A stretch of DNA of 35,173 bases from Bacillota bacterium. GTDB taxonomy: Bacteria; Bacillota; Limnochordia; Limnochordales; Limnochordaceae. The position numbers and the translations under genes are program-made. The notes under the pieces were generated by a model, which searched no databases, was not told where the DNA came from, and was given only the letters and a program-made list of their open reading frames with translations. Location: contig PIUA01000025.1 of NCBI GenBank assembly GCA_017577405.1, forward strand, positions 69,525 through 104,697. The letters run 5' to 3'. Within the stretch, counting starts at the first letter, position 1. Every line of letters starts with the position of its first letter. Shown piece after piece: positions 1 to 8,467 of the stretch.

Positions 1-1
1 C

Positions 2-427
2 ACCCAGCTCCACGATGTGATCATCGCCATGGGGGCCGTCGCCTTCCTGGGCTGGGAGGTGAACACCTCCTTCATCGCCGCGCTCTTGACGGTGGTAGGC
101 TACTCCATCAACGACACCATCGTGGTCTACGACCGGATCCGGGAGGTGCGGGCTCGGGAGCCCAAGCTGTCGCCGGCCGAGCTGGCCAACCTGGGAATCC
201 AGCAGAGCCTGCGGCGCTCCATCAACACCAGCGTCACCACCCTTGTCGCGGTGGCCGCTCTCCTGATCTTGGGCGGCGAGACCCTCAAGGTCTTCGCCAT
301 GACCCTCCTGGTGGGGATTGTGGTGGGGACCTACTCCTCCCTCTGTGTGGCCAGCCCCCTCTGGGTGAGCTGGACCCAGTGGCTGAGCGGGCGGTCGGGC
401 CGGGCCCGGCAGGCCCGGGCCTCCTGA
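2..427 (+). CDS. secF: Protein translocase subunit SecF, C-terminal part (5' end outside the window)
   Basis: This is the membrane partner of SecD. Together they use the proton-motive force to help complete Sec-dependent export. The frame is already open at base 2, where the first residues include the SecF-like LHDVI, so the gene starts upstream. The visible 141 residues contain the family signature GYSINDTIVVYDRIRE and then hydrophobic segments (an LLILGG region and an LLVGIVVGTYSSL segment) typical of the last SecF transmembrane helices. The tail is short and basic (SGRSGRARQARAS). A GTG at 17 could be mistaken for the start but lies inside the conserved domain. The secD-secF-recJ neighbourhood is common in Clostridia. 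The AarF-type gene follows after 32 bases and is probably co-transcribed. Confidence 0.93.
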   Translation, partial: TQLHDVIIAMGAVAFLGWEVNTSFIAALLTVVGYSINDTIVVYDRIREVRAREPKLSPAELANLGIQQSLRRSINTSVTTLVAVAALLILGGETLKVFAMTLLVGIVVGTYSSLCVASPLWVSWTQWLSGRSGRARQARAS

Positions 428-459
428 CCGGGCGGCCGGCTGGGTGAGAAAGGGGGGCG

Positions 460-2130
460 ATGATGGGCGGCGAGGCCCCCCTGGGGCCCCTGGCACGACG
501 CCGCCGGCTGGCGGGCCGGTACCGCCAAGTGGCGGAGGTTCTGGGCCGGTACGGGTTCGGGCTCCTCTTGGAGGAGCTGGGCCTGGAACGGTTCCGGCCG
601 GGCTTCCGCCGCCGGGAGGAGCGCGTCCTTCAGAGCCGAGGCGCCCGGCTCCGCCAGGCCCTGGAGGAGCTGGGGCCCACCTTCATCAAGCTGGGCCAGT
701 TCCTCTCCACCCGTCCCGATCTGGTGCCCCCCGACATCTTGGACGAGCTCCAGCGCCTCCAGGACCAGGTGCCCCCCGTCCCGTTCCAAGTCCTCGAGCC
801 GGCCCTGAGGGACGCCTTGGGCGGCCGGCCCCTGGACCAGGTCTTCCGCAGCCTGGATCCTGAGCCCCTGGCCAGCGCGTCCATTGCCCAGGTCCACGCC
901 GGTGTCCTCCATGACGGGGCGGAGGTGGCCATCAAGATCCAGCGCCCCCAGGTGCAGCAGCTCATTGCGACGGATCTGGAGCTCCTGACGGCCTTAGCCC
1001 ATTTGGCCGCCGGACGCCTCCACCTCCCCTTCGATCCCGTCGCCCTGGTGGACGCGCTCGCCCATGGGGTGCGCCAGGAGCTGGATTACCTGCGGGAAGG
1101 CCGGACCATCGAGCGCTTTCAGGCCAACTTCCAGGGCTGGGCGTGGGTTCACTTCCCCCGGGTCTACTGGGCGTGGAGCAGCCGCCAGGTCCTGGTGATG
1201 GAGCGGTTGCGGGGCTGGCGGATCACCGATCTCGAGGCCTTGGACCGGGCGGGCATCGATCGGCGGCTTCTGGCCCGTCGGGGCGCCCAGCTCTTCATGA
1301 AGATGGTCCTGGTGGACGGCTTCTTCCACGGTGACCCCCACCCCGGCAACCTCTACGTGGAGCCGGGCAACCGGCTGGCGGTGATGGATTTCGGCATTGT
1401 GGGCCGGATCGACGAGGAGACCATCGAAGGGGTGGTCAGCCTCCTCCAGGCCCTGGTGGACCGGCGGCCCCAGCAGGCGGTGCAGGCCCTGGACGCCCTG
1501 GGGGCCTTGGACGCCCAGACGGACCAGGCCGCCCTCCGCCGGGATCTGGGGGAGCTGATCGACACCCACTGGGGCCGGACCCTGGCGGAGGTCTCCGTGG
1601 GGGAGACGGTGGCGGAACTCCTCCGCCTCATCCACCGCCACCGGATCCACCTGCCCAGCGAGCTCTTCCTCCTGGCCAAGGTGCTGGTGGGAGTTGAAGG
1701 GTTGGGCCGCCAGTTGGACCCCTCCTTCAATGTGGTGGAGGTGGCCGCGCCCTTCGTCCGCCGCCTCATGACCCGCCGCCTGGCCCCCAGCCGGGTGGGC
1801 CGCCGGGTTTGGGAGGACCTCTCCCACACGGCGGCCCTCTGGGGCCGCCTCCCCCAGGAGCTGGCCGGTCTGGCCACCCAGGCCCGCCAGGGCCGGCTCC
1901 GGCTTCAGGTGGACCCCCGGGGCCTGGACGCCCACGCCCGGCGGATCGAGCGGGCGGTACGGGAGCTGGGGGTGAGCGTCGTCTTCGCCGCCACCCTCCT
2001 CGCCCTGGTCTTCAGCCTCTGGGTGGCTCCCGGGCCCCATCTGGCAGGGGTGCCCCTCCTTACCTGGTTCCTGCTGGCTCTGCTCGCCTTCCTCGGGGCC
2101 CTCCTCTTCATCAGCCTCTTCCGAAGGTAG
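460..2130 (+). CDS. AarF/UbiB-type atypical protein kinase, membrane-anchored
   Basis: The protein has 556 residues and belongs to the ABC1/ADCK/UbiB family, which uses a kinase-like fold with ATPase activity to support isoprenoid-quinone metabolism. The family features are all present: the KxGQ motif as K77-L-G-Q80, followed by STRPDLVP; the ATP-binding lysine in VAIK (K159); the catalytic-loop equivalent HGDPHPGN (290-297); and the metal-binding DFG (310-312). Two hydrophobic helices end the protein (about 505-525 and 533-553), as in bacterial UbiB. The start at 460 has a purine-rich AGGGGGG just upstream; an ATG at 463 is equally possible. Bacillota make menaquinone rather than ubiquinone, so a role in menaquinone or other prenyl-lipid homeostasis is my inference. 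The domain assignment is firm; the substrate is unknown. Confidence 0.9.
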   Translation: MMGGEAPLGPLARRRRLAGRYRQVAEVLGRYGFGLLLEELGLERFRPGFRRREERVLQSRGARLRQALEELGPTFIKLGQFLSTRPDLVPPDILDELQRLQDQVPPVPFQVLEPALRDALGGRPLDQVFRSLDPEPLASASIAQVHAGVLHDGAEVAIKIQRPQVQQLIATDLELLTALAHLAAGRLHLPFDPVALVDALAHGVRQELDYLREGRTIERFQANFQGWAWVHFPRVYWAWSSRQVLVMERLRGWRITDLEALDRAGIDRRLLARRGAQLFMKMVLVDGFFHGDPHPGNLYVEPGNRLAVMDFGIVGRIDEETIEGVVSLLQALVDRRPQQAVQALDALGALDAQTDQAALRRDLGELIDTHWGRTLAEVSVGETVAELLRLIHRHRIHLPSELFLLAKVLVGVEGLGRQLDPSFNVVEVAAPFVRRLMTRRLAPSRVGRRVWEDLSHTAALWGRLPQELAGLATQARQGRLRLQVDPRGLDAHARRIERAVRELGVSVVFAATLLALVFSLWVAPGPHLAGVPLLTWFLLALLAFLGALLFISLFRR

Positions 2131-2351
2131 GCTCAAGAGGGTGGGGCCGAGCCTTGGCGAAGTAGGGTCGGGGCTGGAAGAGGCTGGCGGCCTTGGGACC
2201 CGGCCTCAGGCCAGCCCGTAAGGGAGGCGCGTGGGTGTCGGACCAGTCCGGAGGAGTGGTTGGGTTCGCTGTTTCGTGGGTCACGCCGGGACCTGCCCGG
2301 GAGGGGTGGGCGTGGCGCCCTCCGTCCCCGCCCGGGGAGGGGCCCCGGGCC

Positions 2352-2357
2352 GGGAGG
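2352..2357 (+). promoter_or_regulatory. Ribosome binding site that decides the recJ start
   Basis: GGGAGG lies five bases before an in-frame GTG at 2363. The later ATG at 2390 has only a weaker G-run in front of it. This site favours GTG 2363, although both starts precede the conserved domain. Confidence 0.45.
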
Positions 2358-2362
2358 AACGG

Positions 2363-5134
2363 GTGGAAGCCCGCTGGGGGCTGGTCCCGATGAGCCTTCC
2401 CTTGGGCCATGCGTCCGATCTCCCGGGACGACGCCGGGCGGCCCGGCCCCGGGTGACGCCCGAATGGGTCTGGCCTGAGCCCCTCGATGAGGCGGCCCGG
2501 CAGCAGGCGGCGCGGCTGGAGCGGCATCTGGGCCTCCACCCCCTGGTGGCCGAGGTGCTGGTCCGGAGGGGCCTGGGCGATCCCGAGGCGGCCCACCGGT
2601 TCCTCCATCCCCGTCTGGAAGACCTGGAGAGCCCCTGGGCCATCCCCGGCATGGAGGCCGCGGTGGCGCGGGTGGAGGCCGCCCTGGCGGCGGGGGAGCG
2701 CATCTGCGTTTACGGCGATTACGACGTGGACGGCCAGACGGCCACCGCCCTCCTGGTGCTGGTCCTCCGCCGGCTGGGGGCCCAGGTGGCCTACCACCTG
2801 CCCAACCGCCTGGACGAGGGGTACGGCCTCCACCGGGAGAGCCTGCTGGCGCTGCGGGCCCGGGGGACGGACCTGGTGGTCACCGTTGACTGCGGGATCA
2901 CCGCCCGGGAGGAGGTGGCCGCCGCCCGGGAGGCGGGCCTGGACGTGGTGGTGACCGACCACCACCAGGTGCCGGAAGCCCTGCCCGAGGCGGCGGCGGT
3001 GGTCAACCCCCGGCTGGCCCAGGGGCACCCGCCGTGGCTGGAGCTGGCCGGTGTGGGGGTGGCCTGGAAGCTGGCCCAAGCCCTCCTGGCGCGGCGGGGC
3101 CGGGAAGAGGAGGCCTTCGAGTACCTGGATCTGGTCGCCCTGGGGACGGTGGCCGACGTGGTCCCCCTGGTGGAGGAGAACCGGATCCTGGTGGCCCACG
3201 GCCTCCGGCGCCTGGGCGACCCGGCCGGCCTGCCCGGCTTGGCCCGGCTCATCGAGCGGCTGGGGCTCCAGCCGGGGGCGGTGACGCCGGGGCAGGTTGC
3301 CTTCCAGGTGGCGCCCCGCCTCAACGCGGCCGGCCGGGTGGAGGACGCCACCCTGGGCGTCCGGCTCCTGCTCGCGCCTTCGGCCGCCGCAGCCGAGCCT
3401 CTGGCCGAGCAACTCGACCGGCTCAACCGGGAGCGGCAGGCCCTGGAGGGGGCCATCCTGGAGGAGGCCCGGGAGCAGGCCTGGGAGCTGGTGGAGACGG
3501 GGGCCGTCAGCCTGGTGGTGGCTGGCGAGGGGTGGCACCCTGGGGTGGTGGGGATCGTCGCCTCCCGGTTGGTGGAGGAGTTCTACCGGCCCACCCTGGT
3601 CATCGGCTTGGAGGACGGGGAGAGCCGGGGCTCGGCCCGGAGCGTGGCCGGCTTCCACCTCTACCAGGCCCTGGCCGCCTGCCAGCACCACCTGATCCGC
3701 TTTGGGGGCCACGCGATGGCGGCCGGCTTCGCCCTGGCCCCGGACCGGGTGCCGGCCCTCCGGGAGGCTTTTGAGGCGGTCACCCGGGAGCGGTTGGGGG
3801 ACGAGCCCCTGCGGCCCCGGTTGCGGATCGACTGCTTCGCGGACCCGGCGGAGCTGGATGGGAGCCTGCTGGACCAGTGGGCGAAGCTGGCCCCCTTCGG
3901 GGTGGGGAACCCCGAGCCCCTGCTGGGCACGCCCGAGGTGCCCGCCTTCAGCGAGCCCCTCCCCCGCTGGCTTTGGGCTCCCGAGCGGGGTGAGGCGTCC
4001 CGGGCCGGGCTGACGGTGGCCGGCTGGCCCGAGTGGCGGCGGGTTGGGCGGGAAGGGGATCACCTGAAAGGCGCGGTCCCCCTCTTCCCCGACGGGGAGG
4101 CCTGGGAGGCCATCGCCTTCCGCCTGGCCGACCGCTTCCCCGAGCCAGGCGGGTGGCTGGACCTGGCCTTCCGGCCCACCCGGAACGCCTACCGGGGGGT
4201 GGAGCGGCTGGAGCTGGAGGTGCGGGAGCTCCAGCCCAGCCCGGAGCGGTCGGGGAGCGGTTGGGCGGCCCTCGCCGCCTGGCTCTCCGAAGAGGCCCGG
4301 GACGGGCCCCTGCTGGTGGTCGAGGACGGGCCGGGCGGCGGGGAGGAGTGGCCCCCGGGCGAGGAGCTCCCGGCTGTGGTGGACCAACGGGAGGAGGAGG
4401 GGCTCCCCTTCTGGGAGGGGCCCGTCACCTTCTACACCCCCGACCTGTGGGAGGCGGTGGAGCTGGTCCAGGCGCTCCGCTGGCAGCTCAAGGGGGAGCG
4501 GGAGCGAGTCGCCTTCCTGGGCCCGCTGGGTCCCCAGCTGGAGGGGAAGGGAGCGCCCCCGTACCAGCCGCCGGGGGAGGCCCTCTGGGCGGTGGCAACG
4601 GCCGCCGCGCCCGTGGCCCGGCGGGAGGGCCCGGTGGTCCTTTGGAGCCCGCCCTGGACCCGGGAAGCCTGGCGCCGGTTGGGCCGGGCCGCGGCGGGCC
4701 GGCCGCTGGTCCTTCGCTTCAGCCGGGGCCGGCTGGAGCGGCTCCAACGTCAGGTGGAGATGCTCTACCCCGGCCGCCAGCGCCTGGTGGCCCTCTACCG
4801 GTACCTCCGGTCAGGTGGCACCGAGCTGGATCCCCGCCGGGCGGCGGAGGCTCTGGCGGAAGCGTCGGGGCTCCCTTTTGCGGCCCGGACGGTGCAGGAG
4901 GGGTTGGCGGTTCTGGCCGAGCTGGGGCTCCTCACCTGGGAGGAGGAGGGAGGGCGGCTCCGGGTGCACCTGGCCCCGCCGCCAGGGCGGAAGCTGGACT
5001 TGAACGGCTCTGTACGGTATACTAAGGGCATTCGCAGCAAGCGAGTCGCAGCCGCGATCAGCGAGATCGCCCTCTCCGGCGGGCTCGCCCGGGTGCAGGA
5101 TCTACTGCGAGGAGGGGCGGGTCCATGGACCTGA
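2363..5134 (+). CDS. recJ: Single-stranded-DNA-specific 5'-3' exonuclease RecJ
   Basis: RecJ degrades 5'-ended single strands during recombination, mismatch repair and replication-fork repair, using Mn/Mg ions. The DHH-superfamily motifs are visible: DYDVDG (about 119-124), a VDCGIT segment, the DHH motif in VVTDHHQVP (199-201), the RVEDA segment, and the DHHA1 portion with [14 protein letters not shown] and [11 protein letters not shown]. At 923 residues (914 from the ATG at 2390) it is longer than Bacillus subtilis RecJ because of a long C-terminal extension, the usual RecJ C-terminal region of Gram-positives. This ends in a conserved-looking [13 protein letters not shown] segment. An upstream in-frame GTG at 2231 would add a low-complexity tail and is unlikely. 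The 232 bases before the gene (2131-2362) hold nothing I recognise. The last 10 bases overlap apt, implying translational coupling. Confidence 0.95.
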   Translation: MEARWGLVPMSLPLGHASDLPGRRRAARPRVTPEWVWPEPLDEAARQQAARLERHLGLHPLVAEVLVRRGLGDPEAAHRFLHPRLEDLESPWAIPGMEAAVARVEAALAAGERICVYGDYDVDGQTATALLVLVLRRLGAQVAYHLPNRLDEGYGLHRESLLALRARGTDLVVTVDCGITAREEVAAAREAGLDVVVTDHHQVPEALPEAAAVVNPRLAQGHPPWLELAGVGVAWKLAQALLARRGREEEAFEYLDLVALGTVADVVPLVEENRILVAHGLRRLGDPAGLPGLARLIERLGLQPGAVTPGQVAFQVAPRLNAAGRVEDATLGVRLLLAPSAAAAEPLAEQLDRLNRERQALEGAILEEAREQAWELVETGAVSLVVAGEGWHPGVVGIVASRLVEEFYRPTLVIGLEDGESRGSARSVAGFHLYQALAACQHHLIRFGGHAMAAGFALAPDRVPALREAFEAVTRERLGDEPLRPRLRIDCFADPAELDGSLLDQWAKLAPFGVGNPEPLLGTPEVPAFSEPLPRWLWAPERGEASRAGLTVAGWPEWRRVGREGDHLKGAVPLFPDGEAWEAIAFRLADRFPEPGGWLDLAFRPTRNAYRGVERLELEVRELQPSPERSGSGWAALAAWLSEEARDGPLLVVEDGPGGGEEWPPGEELPAVVDQREEEGLPFWEGPVTFYTPDLWEAVELVQALRWQLKGERERVAFLGPLGPQLEGKGAPPYQPPGEALWAVATAAAPVARREGPVVLWSPPWTREAWRRLGRAAAGRPLVLRFSRGRLERLQRQVEMLYPGRQRLVALYRYLRSGGTELDPRRAAEALAEASGLPFAARTVQEGLAVLAELGLLTWEEEGGRLRVHLAPPPGRKLDLNGSVRYTKGIRSKRVAAAISEIALSGGLARVQDLLRGGAGPWT
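4995..5023 (+). promoter_or_regulatory. Possible sigma-A promoter inside the 3' end of recJ
   Basis: TGGACT (4995-5000), a 17-base spacer and TATACT (5018-5023) lie about 100 bases before apt. TATACT is a good -10 element and stands out in G/C-rich coding sequence. The -35 matches four of six consensus positions. It would allow apt-rel transcription independent of recJ. The bases also encode residues near the conserved RecJ tail, so selection on the protein could explain them. Confidence 0.4.
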
Positions 5135-5643
5135 AGCAGATGATTCGGGTGATCCCCGACTTTCCCCAACCCGGCATCAGTTTCAAGGATATTACCACCG
5201 TCCTCAAAGATCCCCAGGGACTTCGCTACGTGGTCCAGAGCATGGCCGACCACTTCCGGGACCGGGGTGTGGATCTGATCGTCGGGGTGGAGTCACGGGG
5301 CTTCCTCATCGGGGCACCCTTGGCCTACGAGTTGGGCACGGGCTTCGTGCTCGTCCGGAAGCCTGGCAAGCTTCCGGCCGCCACCTTGCGGGTGGAGTAC
5401 GAGAAGGAGTACGGCACCGACGCCCTGGAGATCCACCGGGATGCGGTCCAGCCCGGGCAGCGGGTCCTTCTGGTCGACGACCTGCTGGCCACCGGGGGCA
5501 CCATCGCCGCCGCGGCCCATCTGGTGGAGCAGCTGGGCGGGGAGATTGTCGGCTTCGCCTTCATGATCGAGCTGGCCGCGCTCGGGGGCCGGGCCAAGCT
5601 GGGTGACCGGGAGATCTTCACCTTGGTCCGGTATGAGGAGTAG
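5125..5643 (+). CDS. apt: Adenine phosphoribosyltransferase
   Basis: Apt converts adenine and PRPP to AMP in purine salvage. The 172-residue length is typical. The protein opens with a [16 protein letters not shown] segment characteristic of Apt. It carries the GVESRGFL substrate loop, the flexible RKPGKLP segment, and the PRPP-binding motif [13 protein letters not shown] (D118-D119 to T126). The start is ATG 5125, with GGAGGGG at 5111-5117. It overlaps the end of recJ by 10 bases and is followed by the Rel gene after two bases. The recJ-apt-rel order is a familiar Bacillota arrangement, placing PRPP and purine use next to (p)ppGpp metabolism. Confidence 0.97.
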   Translation: MDLKQMIRVIPDFPQPGISFKDITTVLKDPQGLRYVVQSMADHFRDRGVDLIVGVESRGFLIGAPLAYELGTGFVLVRKPGKLPAATLRVEYEKEYGTDALEIHRDAVQPGQRVLLVDDLLATGGTIAAAAHLVEQLGGEIVGFAFMIELAALGGRAKLGDREIFTLVRYEE

Positions 5644-5645
5644 CC

Positions 5646-7865
5646 ATGGCTGAAGCGGGCCACCGCGTCGACGCGCCGGTCATGACCGAAGAGGACCGGC
5701 TCTTTGAGGAGCTGGTCCAGCGGGTCCTCTCGTACAACCCCCAGGCCGATGTGGGGTTGCTCCGGCGCGCCTACGAGACGGCCCAGCAGGCCCACCGGAA
5801 CCAGTTCCGGGAGTCGGGCGAGGCGTACGTGCGCCATCCTCTGGAGGTGGCCCGGCTCTTGGCGGAGATGGAGCTGGACGTGGTCACCTTGGCGGCGGGC
5901 CTCCTCCACGACGTGCTGGAGGACACGGCCGTCACCCGGGAGGAGCTGGAGGAACGGTTTGGGCCCGAGATCCTTCTCCTGGTCGACGGGGTGACCAAGC
6001 TCTCCAAGATCCCCTACCAGTCCCGGGAAGAGCACCAGGCCCAATCCCTGCGGAAGATGTTCCTGGCCATGGCCGAGGACCTGCGGGTGATCGTCATCAA
6101 GCTGGCCGACCGGCTCCACAACATGCGGACCCTGGACCCGCTGCCGCCCGAGCGCCGCAAGAAGATTGCCCGGGAAACCCTGGAGATCTACGCGCCCCTG
6201 GCCCACCGCCTGGGGATGTGGAGCTTCAAGTGGGAGATGGAGGACCAGGCCTTCCGCCATCTGGACCCGGAGGCCTACTACGCCCTGGCCCAGCGTTTGG
6301 CCAAGAAACGGCAGGAGCGGGAAGCGGAGGTGCAGGAGGCCCTCCGCCTTCTGAAAGGACGCCTGGACGAGGGGGGCTTCCAGGCGGACATCTACGGCCG
6401 GCCCAAGCACCTGTACTCCATCTACCAGAAGATGCGGCGCCAGGGGAAGGACCTGAACGAGATCTACGACCTGATCGCCATCCGGGTCGTGGTGGAGACG
6501 GTCCGGGACTGTTACGCGGTGCTGGGCCTGGTCCACACCCTCTGGACGCCCATCCCGGGGCGGTTCAAGGATTACATCGCCATGCCCAAGTCCAACCTCT
6601 ACCAGTCCCTCCACACCACGGTGGTGGGGCCCAAGGGCGACCCGCTGGAGATCCAGATCCGGACCCGGGAGATGCACCGCATTGCCGAGAAGGGGATCGC
6701 CGCCCACTGGCTCTATAAGGAAGGCTACCGCTCCAACATGGAGTTTGAGAAGAAGGTGGCCTGGCTCCGGGAGGTCATGGAGTGGCTCCGGGAGATGAAA
6801 GATCCCCACGAGTTCATGGAGACCCTCAAGATTGACCTCTTTGAGGACGAAGTCTTCGTCTTCACCCCCAAGGGGGATGTGCGGAGCCTCCCCGCCGGGT
6901 CCACCCCGGTGGACTTTGCCTTCTCCATCCACACCGACATTGGCCTCCACTGTGCCGGCGCCAAGGTGAACGGGCGGATCGTCCCCCTGAACTACCAGCT
7001 GCGCAACGGCGAGTTTGTCGAGATTCTTACCTCCAAGAGCGCCACCCCCAGCCAGGACTGGCTCTCCTTCGTCAAGACCTCCAAGGCCCGGAGCAAGATC
7101 CGGGCGTACCTGAAGGAGTCCCGCCGGACGGAGATGGCCCAGCGGGGCCGGGAGCTTCTGGAGGCGGAGGCCAAGCGGCTGGGGGTGGATCCGGCCGCCC
7201 TGAGCGTGGACCACATTGAGGAGGCGGCCAAGCGGGCGGGACTGTCGGGCGAGGAGGAGTTCTACGCCCAAATCGGCTTCGGCACCTGGACGGTCAACCA
7301 GGCCCTGGGCCGGGTGCTGGGCGAGGAGCGGGTGAAGGAGCTCCGCCAGCGGTGGCGCCGCATGCACCAGCGTCCCAGCCGACGCAGCCGGATCCAGCCC
7401 TACCAGATGGTCCGGGTGCCGGGGTTGGAGCATGCGCTGGTCCGCTTCTCCAAGTGCTGCAACCCTGTGCCCGGGGACGCCATCATCGGCTACATCACCC
7501 GGGGACGGGGGGTCTCCATCCACCGCCAGGACTGCCCCAACGTCCGCTCCCTGACCGAGCGGGAGAAGCGGCAGATCCGGGTGGAGTGGGTCTCCCAGGC
7601 GCCCGACGGCCAAGAGCTGAGCTTCCCCGTGGAGATCGAGGTGGAGGCCATGGATCGGACCAACCTCCTCACCCAGGTGATGGAGGCCGTCTCCCAGCAG
7701 GGGAAGACCAACATTGAAGCGGTCAACGCCCGGACCACCCGGGGGAGGATGGCCTACATCAACCTGGTGGTCGACATCCGGAACACCCAGCAAATGAACG
7801 AGATCATTGAGCGTTTGCAGCGGATCAAGGGGGTCTCCCGGGTCTCGCGGGCCCGGCCAACGTGA
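5646..7865 (+). CDS. relA: Bifunctional (p)ppGpp synthetase/hydrolase Rel
   Basis: This 739-residue enzyme makes (p)ppGpp from ATP and GTP/GDP during amino-acid starvation and degrades it afterwards. From the N-terminus: an HD hydrolase domain with H64, H88-D89 and the LEDT segment (E92-D93); a synthetase domain with RFKD (306-309) followed by YIAMPKSNLYQSLHTT; a TGS domain starting near VFVFTPKGDVRSLPAG; a zinc-finger/helical region with KCCNPVPGD; and a C-terminal ACT domain. The RxKD motif, rather than ExDD, together with the intact HD residues points to a bifunctional Rel rather than synthetase-only RelA. The length is close to Bacillus subtilis RelA. The stop codon shares a base with the dtd ATG, so the two are coupled. 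Confidence 0.97.
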   Translation: MAEAGHRVDAPVMTEEDRLFEELVQRVLSYNPQADVGLLRRAYETAQQAHRNQFRESGEAYVRHPLEVARLLAEMELDVVTLAAGLLHDVLEDTAVTREELEERFGPEILLLVDGVTKLSKIPYQSREEHQAQSLRKMFLAMAEDLRVIVIKLADRLHNMRTLDPLPPERRKKIARETLEIYAPLAHRLGMWSFKWEMEDQAFRHLDPEAYYALAQRLAKKRQEREAEVQEALRLLKGRLDEGGFQADIYGRPKHLYSIYQKMRRQGKDLNEIYDLIAIRVVVETVRDCYAVLGLVHTLWTPIPGRFKDYIAMPKSNLYQSLHTTVVGPKGDPLEIQIRTREMHRIAEKGIAAHWLYKEGYRSNMEFEKKVAWLREVMEWLREMKDPHEFMETLKIDLFEDEVFVFTPKGDVRSLPAGSTPVDFAFSIHTDIGLHCAGAKVNGRIVPLNYQLRNGEFVEILTSKSATPSQDWLSFVKTSKARSKIRAYLKESRRTEMAQRGRELLEAEAKRLGVDPAALSVDHIEEAAKRAGLSGEEEFYAQIGFGTWTVNQALGRVLGEERVKELRQRWRRMHQRPSRRSRIQPYQMVRVPGLEHALVRFSKCCNPVPGDAIIGYITRGRGVSIHRQDCPNVRSLTEREKRQIRVEWVSQAPDGQELSFPVEIEVEAMDRTNLLTQVMEAVSQQGKTNIEAVNARTTRGRMAYINLVVDIRNTQQMNEIIERLQRIKGVSRVSRARPT

Positions 7866-8314
7866 TGCGTGCCGTCGTTCAGCGAGTCTCTCGAGCCTCA
7901 GTCCAGGTGGATGGCGAGACGGTGGGGGCCATCGGTCGGGGGCTGCTGGTCCTCCTGGCGGTGGCCACCACCGACGGCGACGAGGATGTGGCCTGGATGG
8001 TCCGGAAGCTTTCGGGCCTGCGCATCTTCCCCGACGACGAGGGGCGCCTCAACCGGTCGGTCCAGGAGGTGGGGGGCGCCATCCTCCTCGTCTCCCAGTT
8101 CACCCTCTACGGGGACGCCCGGCGGGGCCGGCGCCCCAGCTTCACCCGCTCCGCGTCGGGGGAGAAGGCTCAGGAGCTCTATGAGGCGGTGGCGGCGGGC
8201 TTGCGGGAGCTGGGGCTCACCGTCGCCCAGGGGCGCTTCGGGGCCCACATGGATGTGGAGCTGGTCAACGATGGGCCCGTCACCCTTCTCCTCTCAAGTG
8301 AAGGCGAGTTTTAG
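7865..8314 (+). CDS. dtd: D-aminoacyl-tRNA deacylase
   Basis: Dtd hydrolyses D-amino acids (and glycine mischarged on tRNA-Ala) from tRNA, preventing their use in translation. The 149 residues begin MRAVVQRVSRASVQVDG, the standard family start. They include the SQFTLYGDARRGRRPSF signature and the C-terminal NDGPVT segment that carries the cross-subunit Gly-cis-Pro. The ATG at 7865 overlaps the rel stop (TGATG); a GTG at 7862 would add one residue. No strong ribosome binding site is seen, which fits translational coupling. The gene ends the recJ-apt-rel-dtd unit, before an intergenic region with a new promoter. Confidence 0.96.
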   Translation: MRAVVQRVSRASVQVDGETVGAIGRGLLVLLAVATTDGDEDVAWMVRKLSGLRIFPDDEGRLNRSVQEVGGAILLVSQFTLYGDARRGRRPSFTRSASGEKAQELYEAVAAGLRELGLTVAQGRFGAHMDVELVNDGPVTLLLSSEGEF

Positions 8315-8373
8315 CCCGATCGGGGCCTCTCCCGGGGCGGGAAAAGGGCCTTGGGGCGGCCCAGAGCCTGCCT

Positions 8374-8402
8374 TTGACACGCTCTGGCCCTTCGGTTAGA
8401 AT
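8374..8402 (+). promoter_or_regulatory. Sigma-A promoter for the SurA/TPR gene
   Basis: TTGACA (8374-8379), a 17-base spacer and TAGAAT (8397-8402) form a near-consensus promoter in the gap after dtd. Transcription should start near 8409, about 60 bases before the ATG at 8468. It is one of the best promoter matches in the window and makes the downstream gene independent of the rel operon. Confidence 0.8.
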
Positions 8403-8467
8403 GGCGCTGTGTACAAGCCGTGCCCCGGCGTTGACCGACTGGGGGCCGGGGAGGGAGCTTCACGACC

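Noticed and set aside
2131-2362. Short readings in the gap before recJ (for example 2193-2393) as a small gene
   Set aside because: The product is low-complexity Gly/Pro/Arg/Trp sequence without a ribosome binding site or motif and runs into recJ in another frame.
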